Shown here one piece after another: positions 9,318 through 18,014 of a stretch of 64,000 nt of DNA (position 1 is the first letter of the stretch; each line of letters starts with the position of its first letter). Under the pieces are notes generated by a model. It saw nothing but the letters and a program-made list of their open reading frames with translations. It made no database searches and was not told where the DNA came from. This stretch comes from Streptomyces bauhiniae. GTDB taxonomy: Bacteria > Actinomycetota > Actinomycetes > Streptomycetales > Streptomycetaceae. The position numbers and the translations under genes were made by a program. The stretch is taken from the NCBI RefSeq assembly GCF_004784475.1, contig NZ_SRRT01000001.1, positions 186,001 to 250,000 of the forward strand, given 5' to 3'.

Positions 9318-9803
9318 ATGCCGAAGCCCTCCAAGGGTGCCCGTCTGGGCGGCAGCGCCGCGCACGAGAAGCTGCTGCTCGCGAACCTCGCGAAGAGCCT
9401 CTTCGAGCACGGCCGTATCACCACCACCGAGGCGAAGGCGCGCCGGCTGCGCCCGTACGCCGAGCGTCTGGTCACCAAGGCGAAGAAGGGCGACCTTCAC
9501 AACCGCCGTCAGGTGCTCCAGGTGATCACGGACAAGAGCGTCGTCCACACGCTCTTCGCCGAGATCGGCCCGCGCTACGAGAACCGCCCCGGTGGTTACA
9601 CCCGCATCACCAAGATCGGTAACCGCCGTGGCGACAACGCGCCCATGGCTGTCATCGAGCTGGTCGAGGCGCTGACCGTCGCGCAGCAGGCCACCGGTGA
9701 GGCCGAGGCCGCCACCAAGCGTGCGGTCAAGGAGTCCGAGGAGGCGAAGGTCGAGCAGACCGAGGCCACCGAGGCTCCCGCCGAGGAGTCCAAGGACGCC
9801 TGA
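9318..9803 (+). CDS. rplQ: Ribosomal protein bL17
   Basis: 161 residues. The bL17 core ([20 protein letters not shown] to about residue 118) is followed by a long acidic Ala/Glu-rich tail ([17 protein letters not shown] onward) typical of actinobacterial L17. It binds near the peptide exit tunnel. A TTAGGAG site precedes the ATG at 9318. It is the last gene before a strong T-tailed terminator. Confidence 0.98.
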   Translation: MPKPSKGARLGGSAAHEKLLLANLAKSLFEHGRITTTEAKARRLRPYAERLVTKAKKGDLHNRRQVLQVITDKSVVHTLFAEIGPRYENRPGGYTRITKIGNRRGDNAPMAVIELVEALTVAQQATGEAEAATKRAVKESEEAKVEQTEATEAPAEESKDA

Positions 9804-9817
9804 GGCTGACGCCCAAG

Positions 9818-9862
9818 AAGCGGGTCCGTCCCTACGGGGGCGGGCCCGCTTCCGCGTTTTTT
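9818..9862 (+). terminator. Intrinsic terminator after rplQ
   Basis: Bases 9818-9832 pair with 9837-9851 (15-bp stem with two mismatched or wobble positions, TACG loop), followed by a run of six T at 9857-9862. This is the clearest classical terminator in the first 10 kb and marks the end of the alpha operon. Confidence 0.85.
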
Positions 9863-9892
9863 ACCAGCACGACGGCCTGAGAGGATTCCCGC

Positions 9893-10747
9893 GTGAGTGA
9901 CGAAGCACAGCCCGGCCATGTCCGTATCCGCCTCGACCTGTCCTACGACGGCACCGACTTCCACGGCTGGGCCAAGCAGGCCGGCGGCCGTCGGACCGTG
10001 CAGGGCGAGATCGAGGACGCCCTGCGCACGGTGACCCGGTCCAAGGAGACGTACGAGCTGACGGTGGCCGGGCGGACGGACGCCGGGGTGCACGCGCGCG
10101 GCCAGGTCGCCCATGTCGACCTGCCGGAGCCGGTGTGGGCCGAGCACCGGGAGAAGCTGCTGAAGCGGCTCGCGGGCCGGCTGTCCAAGGACGTACGGGT
10201 CTGGTCCCTGGCCGAGGCCCCGCCCGGCTTCAACGCCCGTTTCTCCGCCGTCTGGCGGCGCTACGCGTACCGCGTCACCGACAACCCCGGCGGGGTGGAC
10301 CCGCTGCTGCGCAACCATGTCCTGTGGCACGACTGGCCGTTGGACGTGGACGCGATGAACGAGGCGGCCCGCGCCCTGCTGGGCGAGCACGACTTCGCGG
10401 CGTACTGCAAGAAGCGCGAGGGCGCCACCACCATCCGCACCCTCCAGGAACTGAGCCTGGTGCGCGGGGTGGACGGTGTGATCACTGCCACCGTGCGCGC
10501 GGACGCCTTCTGCCACAACATGGTGCGCTCGCTGATCGGCGCCCTGCTGTTCACCGGTGACGGGCACCGGGGCCCCGAGTGGCCCGGGAAGGTGCTGGCG
10601 GCCGGGGTGCGGGACTCCGCGGTGCATGTGGTGCGGCCGCACGGGCTGACGCTGGAGGAGGTCGGCTACCCCGCCGACGAGCTGCTGGCCGCCCGGAACA
10701 AGGAGGCGCGCAACCGGCGCTCGCTGCCGTCGGCGGGCTGCTGCTGA
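9893..10747 (+). CDS. truA: tRNA pseudouridine(38-40) synthase TruA
   Basis: 284 residues, GTG start at 9893. It isomerises uridines 38-40 in the anticodon arm of tRNAs. The start of the fold ([19 protein letters not shown]) and the catalytic-Asp motif ([15 protein letters not shown]) are clear, as is the C-terminal half with the [14 protein letters not shown] element. It lies 30 nt past the rplQ terminator and converges on the next gene across a short hairpin. Confidence 0.96.
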   Translation: MSDEAQPGHVRIRLDLSYDGTDFHGWAKQAGGRRTVQGEIEDALRTVTRSKETYELTVAGRTDAGVHARGQVAHVDLPEPVWAEHREKLLKRLAGRLSKDVRVWSLAEAPPGFNARFSAVWRRYAYRVTDNPGGVDPLLRNHVLWHDWPLDVDAMNEAARALLGEHDFAAYCKKREGATTIRTLQELSLVRGVDGVITATVRADAFCHNMVRSLIGALLFTGDGHRGPEWPGKVLAAGVRDSAVHVVRPHGLTLEEVGYPADELLAARNKEARNRRSLPSAGCC

Positions 10748-10764
10748 GCGAGCGGGGGAGCGCG

Positions 10765-10791
10765 GGCGGCCGCTACTGGTTGGCGGCCGCC
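10765..10791. terminator. Bidirectional hairpin between convergent genes
   Basis: Bases 10765-10773 pair with 10783-10791 (9 bp, nine-base loop). The hairpin overlaps the stop codon of the minus-strand gene and lies 18 nt past the truA stop, so it could serve both transcripts. Confidence 0.5.
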
Positions 10792-11651
10792 GACGCCTGC
10801 GCCTCGCCGCGCCGCCGGATCTGGCGGAAGGAGAACTGGGCCAGGTCGTTGCCGGCCGCGAACACCTTGGTGTCCTTGGTCGTCACGTCCTTGCCGCTGG
10901 TGAACCCGGCGATGGTGAAGTAGGCGTACCGGCCGAGGGTGTTGGTGGTGGAGCGGCAGATCGCGGAGTCGCAGAACGCCTTGACGCCCTTGCCGGGCAG
11001 CGCGGCGACGATGCTCTTCTTGTCGGCGCGGTCCTTGAAGCGCTGGGCGTCGGTGTCGTTGTCGAAGACGGCGACGCCCACGGTGACGGCCACGCCGTCC
11101 TTCACATAGCTGACCCGCATCAGGCGGGTGCACTTCCCCGCGGCGAGCGCCGTGGCCAGGGTGCCGCCGGCGCCGGACGCGCAGTTCTTGCTGTCGCTGG
11201 TGGCGCCCTTCTTGTACACCGTCTCGCCCATGGTGAGCTGGGTGCCGGGGAACAGGGTCTCCGGGCTCAGCGGGGCGGTGTCCTTGTTGGCGCTGGCGAT
11301 GAAGTCCTTCGGGTCCAGCGGCGGGGGCGCGCTGGTGGGGGCGAAGGAGGGGGCCGTGGTCGCCGTGCCGCCCGGCAGGGAGGCGGTCGCGGGCAGGCTG
11401 GAGGGACCGCCCGCCCGGCTGTCGCCGCCCGCGTTCGACACGGCCATGGCGACGGCGGTGCCTATCGCGCCCGTGGCGAGCACGCCGCCCGCGACGAGCA
11501 GCACCTTGCGACGCTTCTTACGGTTCTCCGAGGCGTCCGCGAGCGCGGCCCAGTCCGGGGTTCCGTCGTCGTCGCCGCTCTTCCACGGCTGCTGGGATTG
11601 AGGTGTCCAAGGGTCCCACTGAGACTGGGGACCCCCCTGCCCGTAACTCAT
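10773..11651 (-). CDS. Conserved membrane-anchored protein of unknown function
   Basis: 292 residues from the ATG at 11651 (MSYGQGGPQSQWDPW); an in-frame ATG three codons upstream is possible. The N-terminus is Gln/Pro/Trp-rich and cytoplasmic. A basic patch (RKKRRK) leads into one membrane helix at about residues 50-72. A Ser/Thr/Pro-rich linker (about 75-125) follows, then an external domain with two Cys in the central part (KNCASGAG, GKCTRL) and two near CDSAICRS that may form disulfides. It is probably an anchored surface protein; I do not recognise a catalytic family. Confidence 0.85.
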   Translation of the reverse strand: MSYGQGGPQSQWDPWTPQSQQPWKSGDDDGTPDWAALADASENRKKRRKVLLVAGGVLATGAIGTAVAMAVSNAGGDSRAGGPSSLPATASLPGGTATTAPSFAPTSAPPPLDPKDFIASANKDTAPLSPETLFPGTQLTMGETVYKKGATSDSKNCASGAGGTLATALAAGKCTRLMRVSYVKDGVAVTVGVAVFDNDTDAQRFKDRADKKSIVAALPGKGVKAFCDSAICRSTTNTLGRYAYFTIAGFTSGKDVTTKDTKVFAAGNDLAQFSFRQIRRRGEAQASAAANQ

Positions 11652-11981
11652 GGGGCGCATCTTAGAGGGGGCCGCGAGGTCCCGGCGCGCCCGAGGGGAG
11701 CGGGCCCGGAGGCGATACGGGGACCTTCGGCGCACGGGGGAACATTGCGGCCGGGAGGATTTCCGGCAAGCTCGTTTTGACCCGTCCGGGGGCGGCCCGG
11801 TAACCTAGCTCCTCGTTGTGTATTGGCTTGCTCATTCTCACGGGACGGGCCCTTACACCGGTCCACCGGGCCGATGACCAGCGATCAGCACGCGGTTGCG
11901 TCACCGCAGTGCGATCGAGGCTGTCGTGATCGTTTCGGTGACCTGTTCAGGACCATTCACTCGAAGCGAAGGCTACGAACC
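11652..11981. other. 330-nt intergenic region with the rplM promoter
   Basis: This separates the divergent minus-strand membrane protein gene from rplM. Apart from the HrdB-like promoter near 11777-11806, I see no RNA gene or convincing ORF. The resulting rplM leader would be about 170 nt, long enough for autogenous control, but I could not establish a definite leader structure by eye. Confidence 0.6.
11777..11806 (+). promoter_or_regulatory. Probable HrdB-type promoter of rplM-rpsI
   Basis: TTGACC at 11777-11782 and TAACCT at 11801-11806 with an 18-nt spacer. Both hexamers are close to the housekeeping consensus used by Streptomyces HrdB. A start near 11813 would give a leader of about 170 nt before rplM. 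Confidence 0.75.
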
Positions 11982-12425
11982 GTGCGTACGTACAGCCCCA
12001 AGCCCGGCGATGTGACGCGCCAGTGGTACGTCATCGACGCTCAGGACATCGTCCTGGGCCGTCTCGCCACCACCGCCGCGACCCTTCTCCGGGGCAAGCA
12101 CAAGCCGATCTACGCGCCGCATGTCGACACCGGTGACTTCGTCATCGTCGTCAACGCCGACAAGGTGCACCTGTCCGGCAACAAGCGGACCCAGAAGATG
12201 GCTTACCGCCACTCCGGCTACCCGGGTGGTCTGCGCTCCGTCCGTTACGACGAGCTGCTGGACAAGAACCCCGAGAAGGCCGTCGAGAAGGCCGTCAAGG
12301 GCATGCTCCCCAAGAACTCCCTTGGCCGTCAGATGCTCTCGAAGCTGAAGGTCTACAAGGGTGACCAGCACCCGCACGCTGCCCAGCAGCCGGTGCCGTT
12401 CGAGATCACCCAGGTCGCGCAGTAA
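11982..12425 (+). CDS. rplM: Ribosomal protein uL13
   Basis: 147 residues from GTG 11982 ([19 protein letters not shown]), a standard length. The L13 signature is seen in [19 protein letters not shown]. An upstream in-frame ATG at 11823 would add about 50 unrelated residues and is not the start. uL13 is an early-assembly 50S protein. rpsI follows after 42 nt in the conserved rplM-rpsI operon. Confidence 0.97.
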   Translation: MRTYSPKPGDVTRQWYVIDAQDIVLGRLATTAATLLRGKHKPIYAPHVDTGDFVIVVNADKVHLSGNKRTQKMAYRHSGYPGGLRSVRYDELLDKNPEKAVEKAVKGMLPKNSLGRQMLSKLKVYKGDQHPHAAQQPVPFEITQVAQ

Positions 12426-12467
12426 TTCCGGCCACCCTTTAAGACTGAAGAGAATCTGAGGAGAATC

Positions 12468-12989
12468 GTGGCCGAGACCACCCCCGAGCAGCCGGTCGAA
12501 GAGACTGAGCTGGTCGACATCGAGAGCTACACCACCGAGACCGAGCTCCCCGTCGAGGGCGAGTACACGTCGGAGTCCCTCGCGTCCCGCTTCGGTGAGC
12601 CCCAGCCGGCCGCCGGCCTGGGCCGTCGCAAGAACGCCATCGCCCGCGTCCGGATCGTTCCGGGCACCGGCAAGTGGAAGATCAACGGTCGCACCCTCGA
12701 GGACTACTTCCCGAACAAGGTGCACCAGCAGGAAGTCAACGAGCCCTTCAAGGTGCTCGAGCTCGAAGGCCGCTACGACGTTGTCGCCCGCATCGCGGGT
12801 GGCGGTGTCTCCGGTCAGGCCGGTGCGCTCCGTCTCGGTGTCGCCCGTGCGCTGAACGAGGCGGACGTCGACAACAACCGCGGCGCCCTGAAGAAGGCCG
12901 GGTTCCTCAAGCGCGACGACCGTGCGGTCGAGCGCAAGAAGGCCGGTCTCAAGAAGGCCCGCAAGGCTCCGCAGTACAGCAAGCGCTAA
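12468..12989 (+). CDS. rpsI: Ribosomal protein uS9
   Basis: 173 residues from GTG 12468, preceded by GAGGAG. The first 43 or so residues are an acidic extension ([18 protein letters not shown]) found in actinobacterial S9; the core starts at [17 protein letters not shown] and ends with the invariant basic tail KAPQYSKR that contacts P-site tRNA. A strong terminator follows 26 nt after the stop. Confidence 0.97.
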   Translation: MAETTPEQPVEETELVDIESYTTETELPVEGEYTSESLASRFGEPQPAAGLGRRKNAIARVRIVPGTGKWKINGRTLEDYFPNKVHQQEVNEPFKVLELEGRYDVVARIAGGGVSGQAGALRLGVARALNEADVDNNRGALKKAGFLKRDDRAVERKKAGLKKARKAPQYSKR

Positions 12990-13014
12990 ACAGCGGCGCT
13001 TCGCGCGTACTCCG

Positions 13015-13053
13015 AACGCCCCGGCGGCACGCCCTGTGTGCCGCCGGGGCGTT
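13015..13053 (+). terminator. Terminator after rpsI
   Basis: AACGCCCCGGCGGCA (from 13015) pairs with the complementary arm ending GGGGCGTT at about 13053, a stem of about 15 bp around a loop of about 9 nt. It is followed by CGTTTAT. It closes the rplM-rpsI operon. Confidence 0.75.
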
Positions 13054-13074
13054 CGTTTATCTCCGCCAAGGGCG

Positions 13075-13106
13075 TATAACGACACAAGACGCTCAAAGTC
13101 TTGTGT
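13075..13106 (+). promoter_or_regulatory. glmM upstream region: -10-like TATAAC and a perfect 9-bp inverted repeat
   Basis: TATAAC at 13075-13080 resembles a -10. Just downstream, ACACAAGAC (13082-13090) and GTCTTGTGT (13098-13106) form a perfect inverted repeat with a 7-nt spacer. It could be an operator overlapping the transcription start or a 5'-UTR hairpin. It ends 62 nt before the glmM start. I do not recognise the motif. Confidence 0.5.
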
Positions 13107-13168
13107 GATCGGATGCTCGGGCGCATGCCATGATTCCTGGCAGCAGTGACGCTTCCTCGGGAGGACAA

Positions 13169-14527
13169 GTGGGACGACTCTTCGGTACCGACGGCGTGCG
13201 TGGCGTCGCCAACGCGGACCTGACGGCCGAGATGGCGCTCGGCCTGTCCGTCGCGGCGGCGCACGTGCTGGCCGAGGCGGGCACGTTCGAGGGCCATCGG
13301 CCGACTGCCGTGGTGGGCCGTGACCCGCGCGCGTCCGGGGAGTTCCTGGAGGCCGCCGTCGTCGCGGGCCTCGCCAGCGCGGGCGTGGACGTGCTCCGCG
13401 TCGGTGTGCTGCCCACGCCCGCCGTCGCCCACCTGACCGGCGCGCTCGGCGCCGACCTCGGCGTGATGCTGTCCGCCAGCCACAACGCGATGCCGGACAA
13501 CGGCATCAAGTTCTTCGCCCGCGGCGGCCACAAGCTCGCGGACGAGCTGGAGGGCCGTATCGAGGCCGTCTACGACGCGCACCGCCACGGCGAGCCCTGG
13601 CAGCGCCCCACCGGCGCCGGGGTCGGCCGGGTCCGCGACTACGAGGCGGGCTTCGAGACCTATGTCACCCACCTGCTGTCGGTGCTGCCCAACCGGCTCG
13701 ACGGGCTGAAGATCGTCCTGGACGAGGCGCACGGCGCGGCCGCCGGTGTCTCCCCGGAGGCGTTCTCCCGCGCCGGTGCGACCCTCGTCACCATCGGCGC
13801 CGAGCCGGACGGCCTCAACATCAACGACGGCTGCGGCTCGACCCACCTGGACCTGCTGAAGGCCGCCGTGCTGGAGCACGGCGCCGACCTCGGCATCGCG
13901 CACGACGGTGACGCCGACCGCTGCCTGGCCGTGGACCACACCGGCGAGGAGGTCGACGGCGACCAGATCCTCGCCGTGCTGGCGCTGGCGATGCGGGAGC
14001 GCTCGGCGCTGTCCGCCGACACCGTCGTGGCTACCGTCATGTCCAACCTGGGCTTCAAGCTCGCCATGGAGCAGGCCGGCATCCGCCTGGTGCAGACGGC
14101 CGTGGGCGACCGGTACGTGCTGGAGGAGATGAAGGAGCACGGCTACGCCCTCGGCGGCGAGCAGTCCGGGCACGTCATCATCCTGGACCACGCCACCACC
14201 GGTGACGGCACGCTGACCGGCCTGCTGCTGGCGGCGCGGGTCGCCGAGACCGGCCGGGCGCTGCGTGAGCTGGCGTCGGTGATGGACCGGCTGCCGCAGG
14301 TGCTGGTCAACGTCCCGGACGTGGACCGCTCGCGGGTGGGCACCTCGGCCGACCTCGCGGCCGCCGTGGGCGAGGCCGAGCGTGAACTCGGGCAGACCGG
14401 GCGGGTGTTGCTGCGTCCCTCGGGCACCGAGCCGCTGGTACGCGTCATGGTCGAGGCCGCCGACATCGACCAGGCCCGCACGGTCGCCGGGCGGCTGGCG
14501 GACGCGGTCAAGTCGGCGCTGGGCTAA
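13169..14527 (+). CDS. glmM: Phosphoglucosamine mutase
   Basis: 452 residues from GTG 13169 ([15 protein letters not shown]), preceded by GGGAGGA. It converts glucosamine-6-P to glucosamine-1-P for UDP-GlcNAc and hence peptidoglycan. The phosphoserine loop is [15 protein letters not shown], the Mg site DGDADRC, the sugar-binding loop GGEQSGH and the phosphate-binding loop [12 protein letters not shown]. It shares a pathway with glmS 3.5 kb downstream. Its stop overlaps by 4 nt the end of the convergent DUF389 gene. Confidence 0.97.
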   Translation: MGRLFGTDGVRGVANADLTAEMALGLSVAAAHVLAEAGTFEGHRPTAVVGRDPRASGEFLEAAVVAGLASAGVDVLRVGVLPTPAVAHLTGALGADLGVMLSASHNAMPDNGIKFFARGGHKLADELEGRIEAVYDAHRHGEPWQRPTGAGVGRVRDYEAGFETYVTHLLSVLPNRLDGLKIVLDEAHGAAAGVSPEAFSRAGATLVTIGAEPDGLNINDGCGSTHLDLLKAAVLEHGADLGIAHDGDADRCLAVDHTGEEVDGDQILAVLALAMRERSALSADTVVATVMSNLGFKLAMEQAGIRLVQTAVGDRYVLEEMKEHGYALGGEQSGHVIILDHATTGDGTLTGLLLAARVAETGRALRELASVMDRLPQVLVNVPDVDRSRVGTSADLAAAVGEAERELGQTGRVLLRPSGTEPLVRVMVEAADIDQARTVAGRLADAVKSALG

Positions 14528-15498
14528 GCCGCTTCGGGCTTCGTGCCCGTCCCGCTCTTCGGGCCCTTCCTGCCCTTCCGGTCCTTCCTGGCCCAGAACG
14601 CCTTCTGGGCCAGGAGGGTCAGTACGCCCGCGACCACGATGCCGAACAGGTTCAGCAGCAGTTGCTCGCTGGAGCCGACGGTCTGTGTGGTGTCCCCGTA
14701 GGCGAAGGCCACGGCCGCGTTCGCGGCGGCCGGGACGGTGGTGACCGAGATGGCCACGCCGACCAGGGCGCCGGACTTGGCCGAGGTCAGCGAGAGCGTC
14801 CCCGCCACGCCCGCGAGCAGCGCCACCACGAACGAGAACGCGTCCGGCGCGTACACGAACCCGGTGTTGGGCCGGTCGCCCTCCAGCTTGGCCGCGCTGA
14901 ACAGCCCGGCGGCGTCCATCAGCACGCTGAAGCCGACGGTGAGCGCCATGGCGACGGCGAAGCCGACGACCAGCGCCAGCAGCGAGCGGGACGCCAGCTT
15001 GGGCTTCCTGCGCACCAGAGCCGTACTGATCCCGGCCAGCGGACCGAACTCCGGGCCCACCGCCATCGCGCCCACGATCAGCACCGCGTTGTCCAGCACC
15101 ACACCGCAGGCCGCGATCATCGTGGCGATGGCGAGGAAGGCGACGTAGGTCACCGACAGCGTCGACTCCTCGTGGGTCTCCTCGACCAGGTGCTGCCACA
15201 GCACGGCGTCCGCGGCCTCGCCGGGCGCGTCCTTCTCGGCCTGGTCGGCGCGCCGGGACAGCGTCAGACCGGTCTCGTCCGCGGCGATGGCGCCCGAGTG
15301 GTCGATGCCCAGCCGCTGGAGCCCGGAGAGCAGGCCCTCGCCCGCCTCCCGTGCCACGTCGCACATCACCACGTCCCCGGCCGGATCGCGGGCGGCGCCG
15401 GGCAGCACCACGAGATGGGTGGCGCCGACCGTGGACTCGATCAGGCGCACCACCTCGTCCGTACGGTCGGCCGGGACGATCAGACGCAAGTGCAGCAT
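14524..15498 (-). CDS. DUF389 multispanning membrane protein
   Basis: 324 residues from ATG 15498. An N-terminal soluble domain of about 105 residues ([20 protein letters not shown]) precedes a membrane region with about six helices, starting near [20 protein letters not shown] and including [20 protein letters not shown], the hallmark of DUF389 (the TIGR00341-like family). The tail is basic ([13 protein letters not shown]). Function is unknown for the family. The stop lies inside the glmM stop region, a 4-nt convergent overlap. Confidence 0.88.
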   Translation of the reverse strand: MLHLRLIVPADRTDEVVRLIESTVGATHLVVLPGAARDPAGDVVMCDVAREAGEGLLSGLQRLGIDHSGAIAADETGLTLSRRADQAEKDAPGEAADAVLWQHLVEETHEESTLSVTYVAFLAIATMIAACGVVLDNAVLIVGAMAVGPEFGPLAGISTALVRRKPKLASRSLLALVVGFAVAMALTVGFSVLMDAAGLFSAAKLEGDRPNTGFVYAPDAFSFVVALLAGVAGTLSLTSAKSGALVGVAISVTTVPAAANAAVAFAYGDTTQTVGSSEQLLLNLFGIVVAGVLTLLAQKAFWARKDRKGRKGPKSGTGTKPEAA

Positions 15499-15521
15499 GC
15501 GCCCATCCAACCGTGTCCCCG

Positions 15522-16511
15522 CTACAGCTTGCGCAGGCGCAGCCGCTGCACGGTGTGGTCGGGTCCCTTGCGGAGCTGGAGGGTGGCCCGGCCGCGGGTG
15601 GGGGCGATGTTCTCGGTCAGGTTGGGCTTGTTGATGGTCCGCCACAGCATGCGCGCGTAGTCCACCGCCTCCTCCTCGGAGACCTGGGTGTACTTGCGGA
15701 AGTACGAGGACGGGTTCTGGAACGCCGTGTGGCGCAGCTTCTTGAACCGCTCCAGGTACCAGCGCTCGATGTCCTCGCCGCTCGCGTCGACGTACACGCT
15801 GAAGTCGAAGTAGTCGGCGAGGCCGACGCGGGTGCGGCCGTCGCTGCCGGGGAGGGCGGGCTGGAGGACGTTGAGGCCCTCGACGATGAGGATGTCCGGG
15901 CGGCGCACGGTGAGGCGCTCGCCGGGGACGATGTCGTAGATCAGGTGGGAGTAGACCGGTGCGGTGACCTCGTCCTTGCCGGCCTTGATGTCGGCGACGA
16001 AGCGGGTCAGGGCGCGGCGGTCGTAGGACTCCGGGAAGCCCTTCCTCGACATCAGCCCGCGGGCCTGCAGCTCCTTGGTGGGCAGCAGGAAGCCGTCCGT
16101 CGTGACCAGCTCCACGCGGGGGTGCTCGGGCCAGCGGGAGAGCAGGGCCTGGAGCAGGCGGGCCACGGTGGACTTGCCGACGGCCACGGAGCCGGCCACG
16201 CCTATGACGAAGGGGGTGCCGGACTGGGAGCCCTTCTCGCCCAGGAAGGTGTTCAGCGCGCCTCTGAGGCCGTCGGTGGCGCCCACGTAGAGGTTGAGCA
16301 GCCGGGAGAGCGGGAGGTAGATGTCCCGTACCTCGTCCAGGTCGATGACGTCGCCGAGGCCGCGCAGCTTCTCCACCTCCTCGGCGGTGAGCGGCTGCGG
16401 CGTCTTGTCGCGCAGCGCGCTCCATTCGGCGCGGGTGAGATCGACGTAGGGAGTCGCCTCCGGCCTGTGCCGGTGGGCGCTCCGGGGCATCGCGGAGACC
16501 GGTGAGATCAC
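15522..16511 (-). CDS. coaA: Pantothenate kinase, type I
   Basis: 329 residues from GTG 16511 ([19 protein letters not shown]). It phosphorylates pantothenate in the first step of coenzyme A synthesis. The P-loop [12 protein letters not shown], the DGFLLP motif, the [10 protein letters not shown] segment and the C-terminal [15 protein letters not shown] pattern identify the CoaA family (PRK-type fold). Length equals that of other Streptomyces CoaA proteins. It is divergent from the acyltransferase gene across 187 nt. Confidence 0.96.
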   Translation of the reverse strand: MISPVSAMPRSAHRHRPEATPYVDLTRAEWSALRDKTPQPLTAEEVEKLRGLGDVIDLDEVRDIYLPLSRLLNLYVGATDGLRGALNTFLGEKGSQSGTPFVIGVAGSVAVGKSTVARLLQALLSRWPEHPRVELVTTDGFLLPTKELQARGLMSRKGFPESYDRRALTRFVADIKAGKDEVTAPVYSHLIYDIVPGERLTVRRPDILIVEGLNVLQPALPGSDGRTRVGLADYFDFSVYVDASGEDIERWYLERFKKLRHTAFQNPSSYFRKYTQVSEEEAVDYARMLWRTINKPNLTENIAPTRGRATLQLRKGPDHTVQRLRLRKL

Positions 16512-16698
16512 ATTCCATTGTTAACGCTGTTTGAACGGAGTCGGGCGTGGGGTGCGTCACGCGGGCCATGGCCAAGCTGGGGTGAGCGGTGAGGGAGTTG
16601 TTCTGAGACGGCAGCACAACTTTTCTCCCGCCCACGTGTCGTGTGAACGTAAGTTCGCACAGCACGTACGCAGAGCCCGGCACTGAAACGGTGGATGG

Positions 16699-17910
16699 AT
16701 GACCCAGAGGGATGACACGGCCGTGGCCGTCACGGCCGATGAGCGACACATGGAGGAGGCCGTCACCGTCCACGTTCCGGTGTCACAGGCACCGTCGGAG
16801 CCGAAGGAGGCCGCGCCCAGTACGCGGGGCAAGGGGCAGCGGCTGGCCGCGCTGGACGGACTGCGGTTCCTGGCCGCCGTCGCGGTGGTGGTCTTCCACT
16901 TCACCGGGCAGACCCCGGACACGATGGAGCACATCTGGGGGCGCCCGTACCAGGCGATCTTCCCGGACTCGCACCGCTATCTCGCCTTCGGCCGGCTCGG
17001 TGTCGACCTGTTCTTCCTGATCAGCGGCTTCGTGATCTGCATGAGCGCCTGGGGGCGGTCGCCGCGGGACTTCTTCATCTCCCGCGTGACCCGGCTGTAC
17101 CCGATGTACTGGATCGGCGTGCTGGTGTCGACGGCCGTCATCTACCTCTTCGACACCCCGATGGGGCACCCGAACCCGCGGGTGATCTTCGCCAACCTCA
17201 CCATGCTGCAGAAGCCGCTCGGCGTGGACGACCTGGACTCGGTGTACTGGACGCTCTGGCCGGAGCTCTGCTTCTACCTGACGTTCTCCATCGTGGTGTG
17301 GAAGGGCCTCACCTACACCCGTGTCGCCGTCTTCGCCGGTATCTGGACGGTCGCCGCGGTGCTGGCCCCGGCCGCGCATCTGCCGCTGCTGACGGTGCTG
17401 GTCAACCCGGTCTCCGCGCCGTTCTTCATCGCGGGCATGGCGTTCTACCTGATGTACCGGTTCCGGGCGACCCCGCTGCTGTGGGGGATCGTGCTGATGT
17501 CGTGGCTGCTGGCGATGCACTTCATCCTGACCCCGCACGGCGGCCGGCTCGACTGGGACACCTGGCACCCGTGGCGCGGCTGGCTGGTGCTGACGATCAC
17601 CGGCTTCTTCGCGCTGATCGCGGCCATCGCGCTCGGCTGGACCAGCCGCATCCAGTGGCGCTGGCTGAGCGTGGCGGGAACGATGACCTTCCCGCTGTAC
17701 CTGCTGCACGACGTGATCGGCCTGACCGTCGCTCACCACTTCGGTGACCGGATGGACCCCCGCCTGCTGGTGGTGTGCACGGTGGCCGCGCTGGTCCTGC
17801 TCGCCTACGTGGTGCACCGGCTGGTGGAGCGCCCGATCGCGAAGTACATGCGCCGCTGGCTCAACAGCGCCTCCTTCGGCCTGGAGGCCCCGGCGGTACG
17901 CCGAGGCTGA
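16699..17910 (+). CDS. Acyltransferase 3 family membrane protein (OafA/YrhL-like)
   Basis: 403 residues from ATG 16699. A cytoplasmic N-terminus of about 50 residues is followed by RLAALDGLRFLAAVAVVVFH, the typical start of acyltransferase-3 proteins with the catalytic-type His, then GRLGVDLFFLISGFVI and about ten membrane helices. Such enzymes O-acetylate or succinylate envelope sugars, lipids or natural products; the substrate cannot be read from sequence. It stands between coaA and glmS without being co-oriented with coaA. The 187-nt upstream gap contains a loose inverted repeat around TGTGAACGTAAGTTCGCACA. Confidence 0.88.
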   Translation: MTQRDDTAVAVTADERHMEEAVTVHVPVSQAPSEPKEAAPSTRGKGQRLAALDGLRFLAAVAVVVFHFTGQTPDTMEHIWGRPYQAIFPDSHRYLAFGRLGVDLFFLISGFVICMSAWGRSPRDFFISRVTRLYPMYWIGVLVSTAVIYLFDTPMGHPNPRVIFANLTMLQKPLGVDDLDSVYWTLWPELCFYLTFSIVVWKGLTYTRVAVFAGIWTVAAVLAPAAHLPLLTVLVNPVSAPFFIAGMAFYLMYRFRATPLLWGIVLMSWLLAMHFILTPHGGRLDWDTWHPWRGWLVLTITGFFALIAAIALGWTSRIQWRWLSVAGTMTFPLYLLHDVIGLTVAHHFGDRMDPRLLVVCTVAALVLLAYVVHRLVERPIAKYMRRWLNSASFGLEAPAVRRG

Positions 17911-18014
17911 GCGCTCGTTTCTGTCGGCTCGGCGGTCCGTACGCGAGTGAAAATTTCCGAATCCGGGCACGCGGAAGCGGTTTTCGATCGCTGACGGACC
18001 GTAGGCTGCGGCAC

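Noticed and set aside
14524..14527. 4-nt convergent overlap of glmM and the DUF389 gene as a regulatory device
   Set aside because: Short stop-codon overlaps between convergent genes are common in compact genomes; nothing else supports it.
12986..15364. 792-codon open frame antisense to glmM
   Set aside because: Low-complexity Arg/Gly/Ala translation produced by high-GC codon bias on the other strand; glmM is certain here and the frame has no domain.
16620..16690. Loose inverted repeat TGTGAACGTAAGTTCGCACA as an operator
   Set aside because: Arms are imperfect and match no known site; mentioned only in the acyltransferase entry.
18000..18014. glmS ribozyme or riboswitch
   Set aside because: Only about 100 nt separate the acyltransferase gene from glmS, a -10-like box sits 7 nt before the ATG, and none of the ribozyme core is visible.
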